Below, piece after piece: positions 22,833 through 33,949 of a DNA stretch of 64,000 nt. The notes beneath the pieces are model-generated. The model was given only the letters and a program-made list of their open reading frames with translations. It searched no databases and was not told the origin of the DNA. Source of the DNA: Alnus glutinosa. Its lineage: Eukaryota > Streptophyta > Magnoliopsida > Fagales > Betulaceae. The DNA is taken from the NCBI RefSeq assembly GCF_958979055.1, contig NC_084894.1:2547001-2611000 (forward strand), read 5' to 3'. The translations under genes were made by a program, and so were the position numbers. Positions within the stretch are counted from its first letter, which is position 1, and every line of letters begins with the position of its first letter.

Positions 22833-24640
22833 TTTGTGTATAGTTCTTCTAGGGTTCTGATTGTTTAGAGGTTTTGCAGTTGAAAAGGTTAAAGAAAGCG
22901 AGAGACGTGGGTTGTGCCTCCTTAATGTGGTGCAGTTTAGTCAACGTAGCCTTTTATTAATGTTCAAGAATTTGGCGGGAACTATGCCATGCATATATTT
23001 ATATAATGACACAGGTGATTTGATTTGTTTCTTTTGTTTCTTTTTTTGTAATTAACTGTTTTGTTTATTCATTTGTGTTCAGATTCTTAGTTTTGGTTCC
23101 CTAGTAAGTACATATATAGTCTGAAAACCCTGACGAGTTCATTTTGAAAATGATGAAACAAAGATCCATTGCCCGAAAAGAAAAAGAAAAAGAAAAAAAA
23201 AAATTGATCTGAGTCATGTGTAAAATTCACAAATCCAAAACCCCTGAAAAAGAATAAATTCTTTTGCGGCAGCCTTACTCCCCCTCTCTCTCTGATCACC
23301 AGTAGAAGAAAGAAATTTTAAAGTAGTATCATGGATGCATGCGGGTGGTATTATTTTGTATTTGCTACTGCTTTATATATATATATATATATATATATCT
23401 CTGTGTGTGTGTGTGTGATGAGACAATTGTGGGTGTTTATTATATACATATATAACACACATGCCAATAAAGACACATGCAACTGAGATATATACTTTCT
23501 GTAGAGCAAACAAAAGTTTCAGATGAATGAAAGCAGCAATTTTATGAGAATTGGATCAATAGATCGAGTATTTAATTGCTAGAAATGATCTAGACTAAGA
23601 TCATTTCAACGATATGCTCTTGTCTATATCAAAATATGCGTAATTAGCAAGCAATAGTTGATTATATATGTAAATTGACTTGTATAATTTCTCTGGGATA
23701 GACTATAAGACATGCCATTGTACATGTAAAAGGTGTATGTGCATGGCTAGTGAAAGTTGGATAGTATACTAGCCACATAAACTAGTGAAAGTTAGATAGT
23801 ATATATATTCATCCAAAAAAAAAAAGTTGGATAGTATAGCAGGATAACTTTTTTAATGGTGGGTTAAGTTGGAGTCATTTTTGTTGGTTAGGTTTTTCAA
23901 TATTTTCAGGCTTGTTGGACTAACTGGATGACAGAAAGCATTATACAAGTTTCTAGTGTAATGGACAGGAGATATAAAACATTATTTTTATAGATGAATA
24001 AGTTATACAGGCATTTTTTAAATTAATTTTAATTTGCTTTCACCTTTTGACGGGTGCGAAAATCGATTAGCTGGTCAACAGATTTCTACTTGGGGGAACC
24101 AAACGAAATCCTTCAATCTTTCTTAATCTCTTTTCGTATTCTTTTTTTATATTGGACAGAGTTGGTGTTATTTGAACAGGAGTCGTTCTTACTCTTTCTC
24201 CAGTACTTTAATTATTTAATATGTCGGATTTTTCGTATATAATATTGCATGTCCGTACACATTCATCTTTAACACATGCAGGACTCGGGGATCCACAAAT
24301 TGGGTTCTTTGGTGAGCACCCATTTGAGAGATCTTCTGTGGTTAGTGGGTTTGATCGTCTGCTACCATCTAGCTGCTCTGAACTTGAAGATAAGATAGAG
24401 AAATTAAGAAAGAAAGAGGTCGGTAACTTTACGTAGAGTGTCAATATTTGAGCCTGAGATGATTTGCAGAGTGTGGGAATGCTGGGCATTGGGGGGTCAT
24501 TTATTGCAGAGAACGAGGACGAGGGTTCCAATAAACCAAGTGGGTAGAGAGAGAGAGAGGGGTGGGGTTGGATTTTTCCAGTTGGAATTGTGGGTCTGTC
24601 TCAGTACAAAGACTGAAGAAAGTTCAACTTATAGTTTAGT
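22560..24640 (+). other. Possible transcribed unit of unknown product
   Basis: A leader-like stretch with GA repeats ends in ATGGTTTCTCG followed by GTACAG (about 22621-22635). A (TTC)n run follows at 22793-22831. Near 24281 an acceptor-like ATGCAG precedes a frame reading GLGDPQIGFFGEHPFERSSV and ending ELEDKIEKLRKKEVGNFT with a stop at 24434-24436. I do not recognise this peptide. It could be a last exon of a small gene, a long noncoding RNA, or chance. PLT2 lies 0.8 kb further on the same strand. Confidence 0.25.
23804..23825 (+). mobile_element. Tail-only retroposition scar, plus orientation
   Basis: The 22-base insert TATATTCATCC plus an A run is flanked by GTTAGATAGTATA (23791-23803) and GTTGGATAGTATA (23826-23838). 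The ATTCATCC(A)n end is the same as that of the retroposon at 35024-35239. A further direct repeat of the flank lies at about 23747-23768. Confidence 0.55.
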
Positions 24641-24644
24641 ATGA

Positions 24645-25264
24645 CACTCGTGTACTTCATATTATTGTTTGAATAATAATATTTACAACCAGTAATATTA
24701 CTGCTATAAGATTGAGATGGTATAATAATATGTAAAAACTGGTTTTTAAATTTTTTGTTATCTTTTTTACAAATGCTTATCAGGCTAATAATATTTTTAT
24801 TTTCACTATTATATCAATAATCATATATAAATCGTTTAACAATTTGCTAAATTACATTTATTTCTTCACAATTATCCTAATAGAATATGACATTGTTTGA
24901 AGCGTTGGGATATAGTGAAGAGAGTTAGACCGCCCAAAAGAGACCTTTGCAAAAGGGGTTAGAAAGGAGCAGCTAACCCATTTGGGCAATTTAAGTACTA
25001 TGTACCTTACTCAAGGTTTTCTCTTTTCAGCCTCCTCTTCTCCTCCTTTCTCTTAAGCATAGAGTTGAGAGAGAGTGAGAGAGAGAGGGTCTTGAGCACT
25101 GCTGCAAACCCTAGTCTTGGTCAGACGCATAAGAGTTCTTCCTCTTACTGCTGTCTTTCTTTTCCCCAAGTATTTATTGCTCCATGTCTATTCTAATTCT
25201 ATTTTGTTACTTGCAGGAGATTCTTGATTTGCTGAATTAAGAACAAACATAGTGATCAAAGAAT
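24645..25264 (+). promoter_or_regulatory. PLT2 upstream region and 5'UTR
   Basis: AT-rich promoter sequence gives way near 25020 to a CT- and GA-rich leader. A CTTGCAG acceptor-like site at about 25211-25217 lies 47 bases before the start codon, so a 5'UTR intron is likely; a weak donor candidate (CTTG followed by GTCAGA) lies near 25117. No transcript evidence. Confidence 0.45.
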
Positions 25265-25429
25265 ATGGGATCCATGAATTCAAACAACTGGCTTTCCTTT
25301 CCTCTTTCGCCCACTCACTCTTCCTTACCTCCACATCTCCAAACAACTCAGTCTCATCAATTTTCTCTAGGGTTAGTGAATGATCATAATATGGTCAACC
25401 CATTCCATAGCCAAGGTACGTTTCTCTTT

Positions 25430-25508
<79 letters not shown>

Positions 25509-28125
25509 TAAATATGCAGAGTGGAATCTGATCAATACCCACGGCAGCAGTGAAGTTCCGAAGGTGGCTGATTTTCTAGGCGTGAGCAAATCTGAGAATC
25601 AGTCAGATCTTGTTGCCCTCAATGAAATTCAGGCAAATGATTCTGATTATCTATTCCAAAACAACAGTCTAGTGCCAGTGGAAAACACTCTGGTAGCCAC
25701 CTCTAATAATTATGAATTTCAAGAGAATGCGAATAATTTGCAGTCGTTGACATTGTCTATGGGGAGTGGTAAAGGGTCGAGTACTTGTGAAACAAGTGGC
25801 GATAATAGTGCAAATACTGTTGAAGCAGCCCCTAGAAGAACTTTGGATACATTTGGGCAAAGAACTTCAATATATCGTGGTGTAACAAGGTTGGCAGTTT
25901 CACTTGCATCTCCTCCTCATATTTCAATGTTTCTTGAATAATACGATCTACTAAATAGATTGTTATATGACTGTATTTACTGGTGACGGTAAAAATTATT
26001 CCTTAGTTTTTCTTTTTTATAAGAGCTGATTACAAGTTTTAACTATGCATGGTTATTTTGGGCAAATTAATATAGGCATAGATGGACGGGAAGGTATGAA
26101 GCTCATCTTTGGGATAATAGTTGTAGAAGGGAAGGGCAATCAAGGAAAGGTCGCCAAGGTAAACCTTAAAATTTATTTGGGTATATTGTTTTTCTTTTTC
26201 CTTTTCTGCCTCATCCAATCAAGATTTCGAGCGTCACTAATTTCATGATGTTCTCTTTGTTTGCATCTTCTCTTGCAGTTTATTTGGGTGAGTACGGTTC
26301 TCTCGATCTCTTCACTTCTTTAATTTGATACTTTCTTTGTATTTGAAAAGAAAAAACATTTATCTATAAATAAAAAAAGAAAAAAGAAAAAAAACATTTG
26401 CTGAACATATAGGTTTTTTTTTTTTTTTTTTGTGTGTGTGTAGGAGGGTATGACAAAGAAGAGAAAGCAGCTAGGGCCTATGATCTTGCTGCACTGAAGT
26501 ACTGGGGAACATCCACCACTACCAATTTTCCAGTAAGTTTATATATGCTGCCATGTCTATATATGTTAATTAATGACACAAAACTCTTGGATACTGATTT
26601 CAATGGCGCTGTTGCAGATCAGTAACTATGAGAAGGAATTGGAGGACATGAAGCACATGACAAGACAGGAATTTGTGGCCTCGATTCGAAGGTAAGAGAT
26701 GGAATTTATTAGCTCATAGCAGCACAGATTTACTAATTTACTACATTTTTGGTGTTTAGAACAACCATGCAAAGTAGAACAACTAAGTTCTTTATTTTCT
26801 TCTGTTGGTGATATATTTCAGAAAGAGTAGTGGCTTCTCTAGGGGCGCATCCATGTATCGCGGTGTTACAAGGTACTAAAATCTCTCTCTCTCTCTCTCT
26901 TTCTCTCCCCGATTTCTCATGGCAACATGTTTAAGCAGGCATCACCAACATGGAAGATGGCAAGCGAGGATTGGCAGAGTTGCAGGAAACAAAGATCTTT
27001 ATCTAGGAACTTTCAGTAAGTCATTTCATCTCCATGTACTCATTGGAACTTTAAAAACAAATATAAGTATAAAAATTAGTTTTTATGCCTCAACCCGAAG
27101 AACTTGTAGTTACATCTGATAATATATAAGTACTCAATGAAAAATGTTATTTTGTAGATTACTATACAAATAAGATGAGGTGATAATAAAAATGAATACT
27201 TAAATTTTCTTTTTTGAGCGCCATTGTTAATGAAAATACTAAATTTTACTGACCTTATTCTAATTATATAATTGTCTATTAAATAGCTTTACTCATATAT
27301 GATAAGAAAGCTCATATAAGTTGATTCCCTTAATTAAAAATATTGAAGAATAAAAAAAGTTGAACCAAAGATTTCACTACAAATTATTTTGAATATAATA
27401 TAGGTACCGAGGAGGAAGCGGCAGAAGCATATGACATTGCGGCAATAAAGTTTAGAGGGTTAAATGCAGTCACAAACTTTGACATGAATCGTTACGACGT
27501 GAAGAGCATTCTCGAAAGCAACACTCTCCCCATTGGCGGAGGAGCTGCCAAAAGGTTAAAGGAGGCTCAAGCCATCGAGTCTTCAAGAAAACGGGAAGAA
27601 ATGATCGCCCTTGGCTCGGCCGGCTTTCAATACGGCAGTTCAAGCGGCGGCTCTAGCAGATTACAAGCATTCCCTCTAATGCAGCAACAACAGCCGTTTG
27701 ATCCTCAACCACAACAACCTTTACTTACCCTACAAAACCCAGAGATTTCTCACCAGTACACGCAAGACCCTTCATACCAAAGTTACATCCAAACACAGCT
27801 CCATTTACACCAGCAATCTGCGAGTTCTAATTATCTTCACCAGAACTCCCAGTTTTACAACGGTTACCTTCAGAACCATCCAGCTTTGCTTCAGGGTTTG
27901 ATGAACATGGGTCCTTCGTCATCTGTGATGGAGAATAGTGGAGGATATCTGGGGAATGGGCTCTCCATGGCTCCTAATTCAACACCGGGAAATGCAGTGG
28001 GATCGGCCGATGAACTTGCACTCGTGAAGGTTGACTACGATATGCCTTCCGCGAGTTATGGGGGATGGTCGGGGGACTCTGCTCAGGGATCGAATCCTAA
28101 TGTTTTCTCAATGTGGAATGACTGA
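25265..28125 (+). CDS. PLT2: AP2-domain transcription factor PLETHORA2 (AIL family)
   Basis: Encodes a 541-residue nuclear AP2/ERF factor of the AINTEGUMENTA-like group; family members PLT1/PLT2 specify the root stem-cell niche in response to auxin. Exons by frame and splice sites: 25265-25415, 25520-25889, 26076-26158, 26279-26287, 26444-26532, 26618-26691, 26822-26872, 26939-27015, 27404-28125. Domain 1 starts about residue 168 ([10 protein letters not shown]) and domain 2 about residue 270 ([10 protein letters not shown]); both have WDN/YLG-type cores. N-terminal [36 protein letters not shown] and [11 protein letters not shown] match PLT1/2, and the C-terminus keeps [11 protein letters not shown] and [15 protein letters not shown] and ends [26 protein letters not shown] favours PLT2 over PLT1. 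All frames join without a break. Intron 1 is largely a (CT)n microsatellite. AIL5 and BBM are ruled out by both termini. Confidence 0.95.
25434..25501. repeat. (CT)n microsatellite filling PLT2 intron 1
   Basis: About 68 bases of CT repeat begin 18 bases after the splice donor and make up most of the 104-base first intron. The RE-repeat peptide on the other strand is a translation artefact. Confidence 0.95.
26279..26287 (+). other. PLT2: 9-base micro-exon of PLT2
   Basis: TTTATTTGG between TTGCAG and GTGAGT supplies V-Y-L-G of the first AP2 domain, where the preceding exon ends CAA G and the next starts GA GGG TAT. A 9-base exon at this place is a known conserved trait of AP2/ANT-group genes. 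Confidence 0.9.
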
Positions 28126-28754
28126 GATGTTTGGAAGAAAGATGGTAGGGAACAATTTGCTGCATGTGCTTCTTTGTTTTTTCTTTTTTTTTTTTCTTTT
28201 TTTCGTTTTGAATGTTTTAAGTGATAGGAGTTGAGTTTCACTGCAGCAAACCCCAAGGAGCAAGGCTTTGAGTTTTATTTTGTTCAAGCAATTCGCTCGA
28301 TCATTGTTGTTGAGGGTTTTTGCTATTGACTTTACTGAAAAACTGACTCTAATCACCTGGGCCAAATCCGATCCAGAGGGTCCTCTTTTTCTACCATGTC
28401 ATGACTTTATGATGATGATGAGTTGAAGTATGATGACCCAAATTTTGTATGCAGAAGAGTACCCATATTGCTAAATTTTTGGATCATGGATAGGAGTACT
28501 ATATATGAATTTCTACTTTAAGTGACTGTATTGACATTTTTATCATTTTTATATTTCGAGTTTTACCCTTCATAAAGGATTCATTTTTTCGTTCTCTAAG
28601 TTCCTTTTGGGGATGATTATATGTCATAGGATTATTTCTCATCAAAACGCAGTCTTGTTGGCTAGTTGTAGAGATTCAATTTTAGTAATTGCATTTTGGT
28701 GTTCTACTTTTGCGTTGATTTTGTTTTTGCGTTGGATAAATTACACTTCTCTCC
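28126..28754 (+). other. PLT2 3'UTR and downstream spacer
   Basis: T-rich sequence following the stop codon, probably 3'UTR for the first few hundred bases. The polyadenylation site cannot be fixed by eye. Confidence 0.4.
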
Positions 28755-28757
28755 TAA

Positions 28758-29113
28758 GAGCATCTATACTGAGCTCTCTTACTTCAAAATTTTCACTAAA
28801 ATTTGGTGAAAAAAATCAAAAAAGTTAACTTCAACAAACTCTATAATTTCTCTATTTCAGCTATTGTCAGAATTTCACTTCAAATTTAGCTGACAAATTT
28901 CGTGAGCTATTGAATATTTAATCATTTCTCTCTCTTTTCACTTTTATTCCCTCCTCATTTGTAAGAAGTAATATATAGTTGAAATAGAGAAATATTTGGA
29001 GAGTTTGATGTATGAAATTTGTTAAAATTAAGTAGTACTTCAAATAACAAAAGTTTTTTTATATTTTAAGCTAAATTTTGGAAAAAATTTGAATAACCCA
29101 CTATGGATGCTTT
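28758..29113. mobile_element. PIF/Harbinger-like MITE, diverged
   Basis: GAGCATCTATACTGAGC and the inverted right end (CACTATGGATGCTTT) belong to the same group as 6675-7055. TAA flanks it at 28755-28757 and 29114-29116. Exact ends are uncertain by a base or two. Confidence 0.6.
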
Positions 29114-29116
29114 TAA

Positions 29117-30004
29117 GTAGCAACCTTATTATTTATGTATTGCGTATATATTGTTCTTTGTCACGTAAGACAAATGACAGATTCTGTCCACTTCAATGTT
29201 ATAATCTGACTCAGGTTGCAACTCTAAACAAAATGATACTTTTCGTAAGGGCGAGTTACAATATTATATATATTACGTCAAAATTAGAAGTTTTAAGAAT
29301 ATTGTTATATATTACTGGCCTTTAACTCGCATTATGCGCCGAATCCTTCATGATAATTTAATTGTAAAACTTAAAGACATATTCATTGCACTTTTAGTAT
29401 AGGCCGGTTAAAGGTTATACACCAATACATTGCTTAACATAGTGACACAAATATTCAAATTATTGTTTCCATAGGTGTATAAGTAGCTTAAAATGAAAAG
29501 AAGTATATAAAAATGAAAATAAAATAAAATGAAAAGAAGTATATAAAAAAAATATTATATTCAAAGCTTCTGTTTGTGTAGCCACATGCCGCCAAGCTCG
29601 GCCAATTGCCTTAGTGGTGCATGGCGCCTTTCGACAAATCTTACGACGGCCGTCCCAGAACAAAAGAGATCACTGCCATCTGAGCACCCACACGCCCCCA
29701 CAAGCATCCAAAAGTTTCTGCTGGTGCTCCCACGTGCCGAGCGCTGCCATGTGCCGACAATCTTCCAGCGTGTCAGATACACATGCTATACATGCCAACG
29801 CGCTCATGCGCGTCATTCAAGGATCCAATTCATCCGATTTGTCAGCTTGGCCCAACGATTTTTAGGCCATGGACGAAACCAATGTTGCTTTTCAAAATCG
29901 ATCATATATCTTTATTTTTTATTTTTTATTAAGTTATATACATAGATGCTTAAAAGTAGGGCTTAACTCCTTATTCATACTTTGACACACACACATATAT
30001 ATAG
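29117..30004. other. Intergenic with a GC-rich patch at about 29575-29875
   Basis: The patch (GCCGCCAAGCTCGGCC, CCACGTGCCGAGCGCTGCC, GCGCTCATGCGCGTC) differs sharply from the AT-rich flanks and is open on both strands. I cannot assign it to a gene or element family; it may be an old LTR or captured exon. Confidence 0.35.
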
Positions 30005-30191
30005 AGGAAAGTTAGAGTTCTTTCTAGTGTCATTTTTGGATCTTTCTATACTGACATGACATCCTATTTTTAATAAAGAAAAACTACAGCTTCATTTTTT
30101 TTCTCATGTTTTTATTAAAAAATATAGAATGCTATGTTAACATAGAAATACTTTAGAAAGACACAAGAATGAGTTATAGCATTTCTCGATA
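30005..30191. mobile_element. MITE-like inverted repeat
   Basis: Left arm with GTGTCATTTTTGGATCTTTC and CATCCTATTTTTAATAAA pairs with the inverted right arm (TTTATTAAAAAATATAGAATG ... GAAAGACAC), with a loop near 30079-30107. No target duplication identified. Confidence 0.6.
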
Positions 30192-30274
30192 AAATATCCT
30201 GATTCCATTCCTTAATTTGTGAGATAAGGTATGCATTCCATGCCCACCAATTCTCTTTTCAGGGTCACGATTCT

Positions 30275-32480
30275 TTTTTTTTTTTTTTTGAACAGTTTGA
30301 AACATCACCTTCATTAGAAGAGAACAGCCCCAAAAGGGGATTACAATGATCTAAAGGACATCACAAATACAAGATTAAAAACAGAAAATGAATTTATCGT
30401 CCGAAGGCGAAAGCACAGCTCAAAGGCCATCACAGTGACCAGAGATGAAGAATCTCCACCCACTAAGTCAGGATAAAACTTGATTTAAAGCAGCTATCAA
30501 ATACAATAGACTAATAAGACATGAACTTACATTTGGGCTTCCAAAAAACAAACCCATCTAAAGATAAGAGGCATGGTCTAGCAAAAAGCCACCTAAAAGC
30601 CCATACAAAATCAGTCTATTGCAATGATACACTATGAAAAGAAAGAATGTACAAAAACCAAACAAAAAAACATCCACTGCCATCGTCGGAAAAAGAGCCA
30701 ACCATCGCCTGAGTCGGCACGGACAATGCACGTAGGGGTGGGCAAATACCTGTGGATCCGCACCGACCCGCACCAACCGCCCCATGATTTTTGGTTTTCA
30801 TGTTGTTTTGTGAGGTCACGGTTTGAGTTTTCCTCAAACCGTGCGGGGAGGGGCGGGTCTCGGGTCGCATGATGAAAAATCCCCGGGTCCCCGCCCCACC
30901 CTGCATCTTATACTTATACAACAAATTTGAACAAAAAACCCTAACCCCTCCCCCCCATTGCGCCGCAGCAAGGAGAAAAAAAAAAAAACAAAACAAAAAC
31001 GCAGTCTTCTTCATTCTTCTCTACGCCGCAGCCTCCAAAGTCTTCTTTGTTCTTCTCTTCTTTGCTCTTCTCTTCACTCTTCGTTGAGTTTGTTCAGCTT
31101 ATGTTCTGATCTTCTCTTCGTTATCTAACTTTGAGGAAGAAGACGACTAAAGAAATGAAAAGAGAAGGGCTTGCAGAGAAAATTATAGAAGGCTCTAGAA
31201 CTAGAAAGAAGGGTACGTGGCAGTCTCTGGTCAAAATAGCCTACAGCTAGAAGCCATGCGTTGGTTACAGGAAAGTGGCTTACAGCTGTTTTGAACAAAT
31301 ACCCATGCGACTTGGCAGACTTGCGTTGCAGTGTGGGTTTATTTACATAAGTTCTTAAAACAAAACAAAAAAAAAAATATAGTTGTAAGGAGAAAAATGA
31401 TAAAAGTGTGAAAAGTGTGAAGTAAAATAGGAAGGCCGGAAGGATCTAGAACCAAAAGTCCACGTGCCTTCTTCTTCATTTATTGGCTTCATTTATGAAA
31501 TTGCCCCATATCCTTCTTCTTCTTCAGTTATTGTCTTTCATTTAGTTTACTGCCCCATATCCTTCTTTTTCTTCATTTACTGGTCTTTTTCTTTTTCTTC
31601 TTCTCCTCCTCCACTAATCACTTCTAATCTCCTAGATCGACTCAGATCTCCTCCGCCTTTCTAACTAAGATCGATCTCCCTCCAAAATCCGCAAAACCCG
31701 TAAAACCCGCACCCGTAGAAACCTCCTTGCATCCCCCCGCGAACCTGCGGCTTCAGTAAACCCAGTTGCGGCTACGGGTGCGATTTTCGCAACCCGCAGT
31801 GATGCGGGGCGGGGTAAAAAAGGGCGGAAATCGGCCCCGCCTCGCCCTGTGCACACCCTTAAATGCACGAGCCCTCTCCCAAGACTCCTAGCAGCACCCA
31901 ACCACCACCAACAATCACAAACCAGGCCTGAGAAGTGAGGCATGACCCTCACGCGCTGATCCGGGAAGCAAGTTCCCCAGCGCGTGCAAGCCATGTGCCG
32001 GTCAGGAAATAGCGACACGGCCGCAGCTGGAGACAGTCGGATCGGAATGCGGTGTCAAAGACAGCTAGGCAGCGCATGATAGGAGATCTCCGATAAAAAC
32101 GCATAGATCTAACTCATAAATAAAACTTTACCAATCACTACTAGATAAGGCGAAATACATTGGGGACTCGAAGAACAACCGGTTCCAAAACCAACAAAGC
32201 CACTAGAGATTTCTTGCCAAAGAAAAGAAAAAACAAACAAAAAACAAAAGAAACACTACACAACCCCAAAAGGATCAGGAGAACACTAGCCACCACCTGA
32301 ACTGGCCCGGGTGGAACAAAACACCCTACCCTAGTGGTAGGGACAAAAAAATCATTCACTGATAAAGCCAAAGAGGGACAAAATCTCCAAGCTTAGGAGC
32401 ATGGAGAACGAAAGACCGGAAGGAGGGAGGCGTGAGACCTCCCTCCCCTAGCAAGCAAATCTCTAAAGGAATAACGTAAA
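30275..32480 (-). mobile_element. LINE 3' part, interrupted by a hAT element
   Basis: Reading the minus strand, the sequence ends GGGGCTGTTCTCTTCTAATG ... GATGTTTCAAACTGTTC followed by a poly(A), a typical plant LINE end. The body continues across the hAT insertion, because AATGCACG is shared on both sides, up to about 32.4-32.5 kb. No intact reverse transcriptase frame is seen, so it is 5'-truncated or badly decayed. The upstream limit is uncertain. Confidence 0.6.
30733..31861. mobile_element. Non-autonomous hAT element nested in the LINE
   Basis: AATGCACG is duplicated exactly (30725-30732 and 31862-31869). Ends TAGGGGTGGGCAAATAC and (inverted right end) TAAGGGTGTGCACAGGGC are the plant hAT TAGGGGTG type. 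Subterminal sequence is rich in CGGGTC and CCCGCA repeats; the middle is CT-rich. No transposase frame. Confidence 0.85.
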
Positions 32481-32866
32481 GCCGAGTTTAGGATTCTACT
32501 CTATAGTAAACAACGTAACAAATTGGACCCAACCTCATCTATTGCTAACCTTTTCTTTTTTCCTTCCTTTATTTTTTTAATCAAATACCAACATAAAAAT
32601 GGGCTTGGGCTGCTAGGAGCCCTGAAGTACGTACCCAAAACTCTCTTAATTCACGAAGCACTATTAGCAATTTTCTTTATTATTTTAAAAAATTAAATCA
32701 AACTATTTTTTCTTCTTTATTCAAAGACAAATTATACACCTTATAATACCTTTCTTTATCTTTTCTGAATATCATTAAATTATTCTTTCAAATCAATGCT
32801 AGGTAAAGAGAGAGAAAGCATTTTTTTTTTTTTGAATAAAACTAGGATAAGAAAGCTAAGAGTATT
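32481..32866. other. AT-rich spacer
   Basis: AT-rich with a T run at 32821-32833. Nothing recognised. Confidence 0.4.
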
Positions 32867-32869
32867 CAC

Positions 32870-33267
32870 ATTGAACTCTTTAAAATTTTTTAAATCTGAC
32901 TCTAAAAATCTACTTTAGTTGATTTAACTAGCCATTTTTTTTAAAATCACTAAATATCAAACTCTCTATATATTTGTGTACTTCAACTAAATATTCTATT
33001 TCATTTATGAAACCAACTTTTTGAATCTTTGCATTAAAAATTTACTTTAATTGAGAGGAAATAAGAAAAAATATGAAAGAGAAAGAACATTAAAAAATAT
33101 TTAGCTTTAACTTTTGGACTCTTTACATTTAGAGAGCATTGCTTACAAAAGTTAAATTTAACATTGACTAGAGAGTTTGTAAAATGGTGTATTTTGTGAG
33201 TTTTTTATTTTTTATTTTTAAAAAAATTAGAGAATAGCTAGAAGTAAAGAATTCATTGTGAAGGCTC
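32870..33267. mobile_element. PIF/Harbinger-like MITE
   Basis: GAGTATTCACATTGAACTCT pairs with the inverted right end (GAGCCTTCACAATGAATTCT). TAA is duplicated at 32867-32869 and 33268-33270. Same group as 6675-7055. Confidence 0.75.
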
Positions 33268-33270
33268 TAA

Positions 33271-33949
33271 AGTGCTTCCCTAAACTTTTGATAACACGTC
33301 AGCTTTCTCTTAGTATAGGAAAGGAAAAAGAATTTGTATTGGTACCTCTCTACCATTTAGTCATTGCATCAAACTATGTCAGTACATATTTGACTTCAGT
33401 CTCTTTTTGGTGGTTGTTGCTGTATCTAAGCGGGAGTTTATATAGACTCGCCTTAATCTGTACTCATTTTTCTTATGTAATCGCCTTGTGTAGTCTCTTG
33501 AGAAGACCATGTCACTTGTTTGACTTATTTTCTAACATTTGTTTATATTTCCGCATTGTTGTATTTCATTTTGGGTCTGTTGTTAGGGAATCCAACCATT
33601 TTCCGTTTATAGGATTGTTCACTCGATCTATCTTCCTTTCGAATCAGGAGTGAGAACAATCATTCCTTGTAACCTTTTCCTTAAAAAAAAAAAAAGAAAA
33701 AAAGAGAAAAGAAAAAGAAGAAGAAGAAGAAGAAGATTGGGCTTGGTCTGGACCTTTCATTTTCTTGGTGCTATTTGCTAGCCAGCCCATGGTCAATTTC
33801 AACCTGGTCCAAGAGCCATACTTTAAAAAAAAAGAAAGAAAATAGAATAAAGAATACCCATGGGCTGGCTATACCCATCTAAACATCTTGTACTTTTAGG
33901 ACAGCCAAAGTCCTTTAATCTGATTCTAAACGGTACTCGCAGTAGAACA
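33271..33949. other. Intergenic; possible A-tailed retroposed sequence
   Basis: A stretch ending CCTTGTAACCTTTTCCTT plus A-rich tail (about 33668-33735) could be a retroposed transcript. A plus-strand frame of about 130 residues at 33258-33653 starts inside the MITE and matches no family I know, so I do not call it a gene. Confidence 0.35.

Noticed and set aside
25395-25589. Minus-strand Arg-Glu repeat protein
   Set aside because: It is the antisense of the CT microsatellite in PLT2 intron 1.
27698-28365. Extra frames on both strands over PLT2 exon 9 and its 3' side
   Set aside because: They are shadows of the PLT2 coding frame and its 3'UTR.
30616-31014. Minus-strand frame of 132 residues
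   Set aside because: It crosses the hAT/LINE junction and translates repeat sequence.
32141-32371. Minus-strand frame of 76 residues as a gene
   Set aside because: It lies in LINE-like sequence upstream of the LINE poly(A) end and has no domain.
33258-33653. Plus-strand frame of 131 residues
   Set aside because: Starts inside a MITE end; hydrophobic T-rich translation with no recognisable family.
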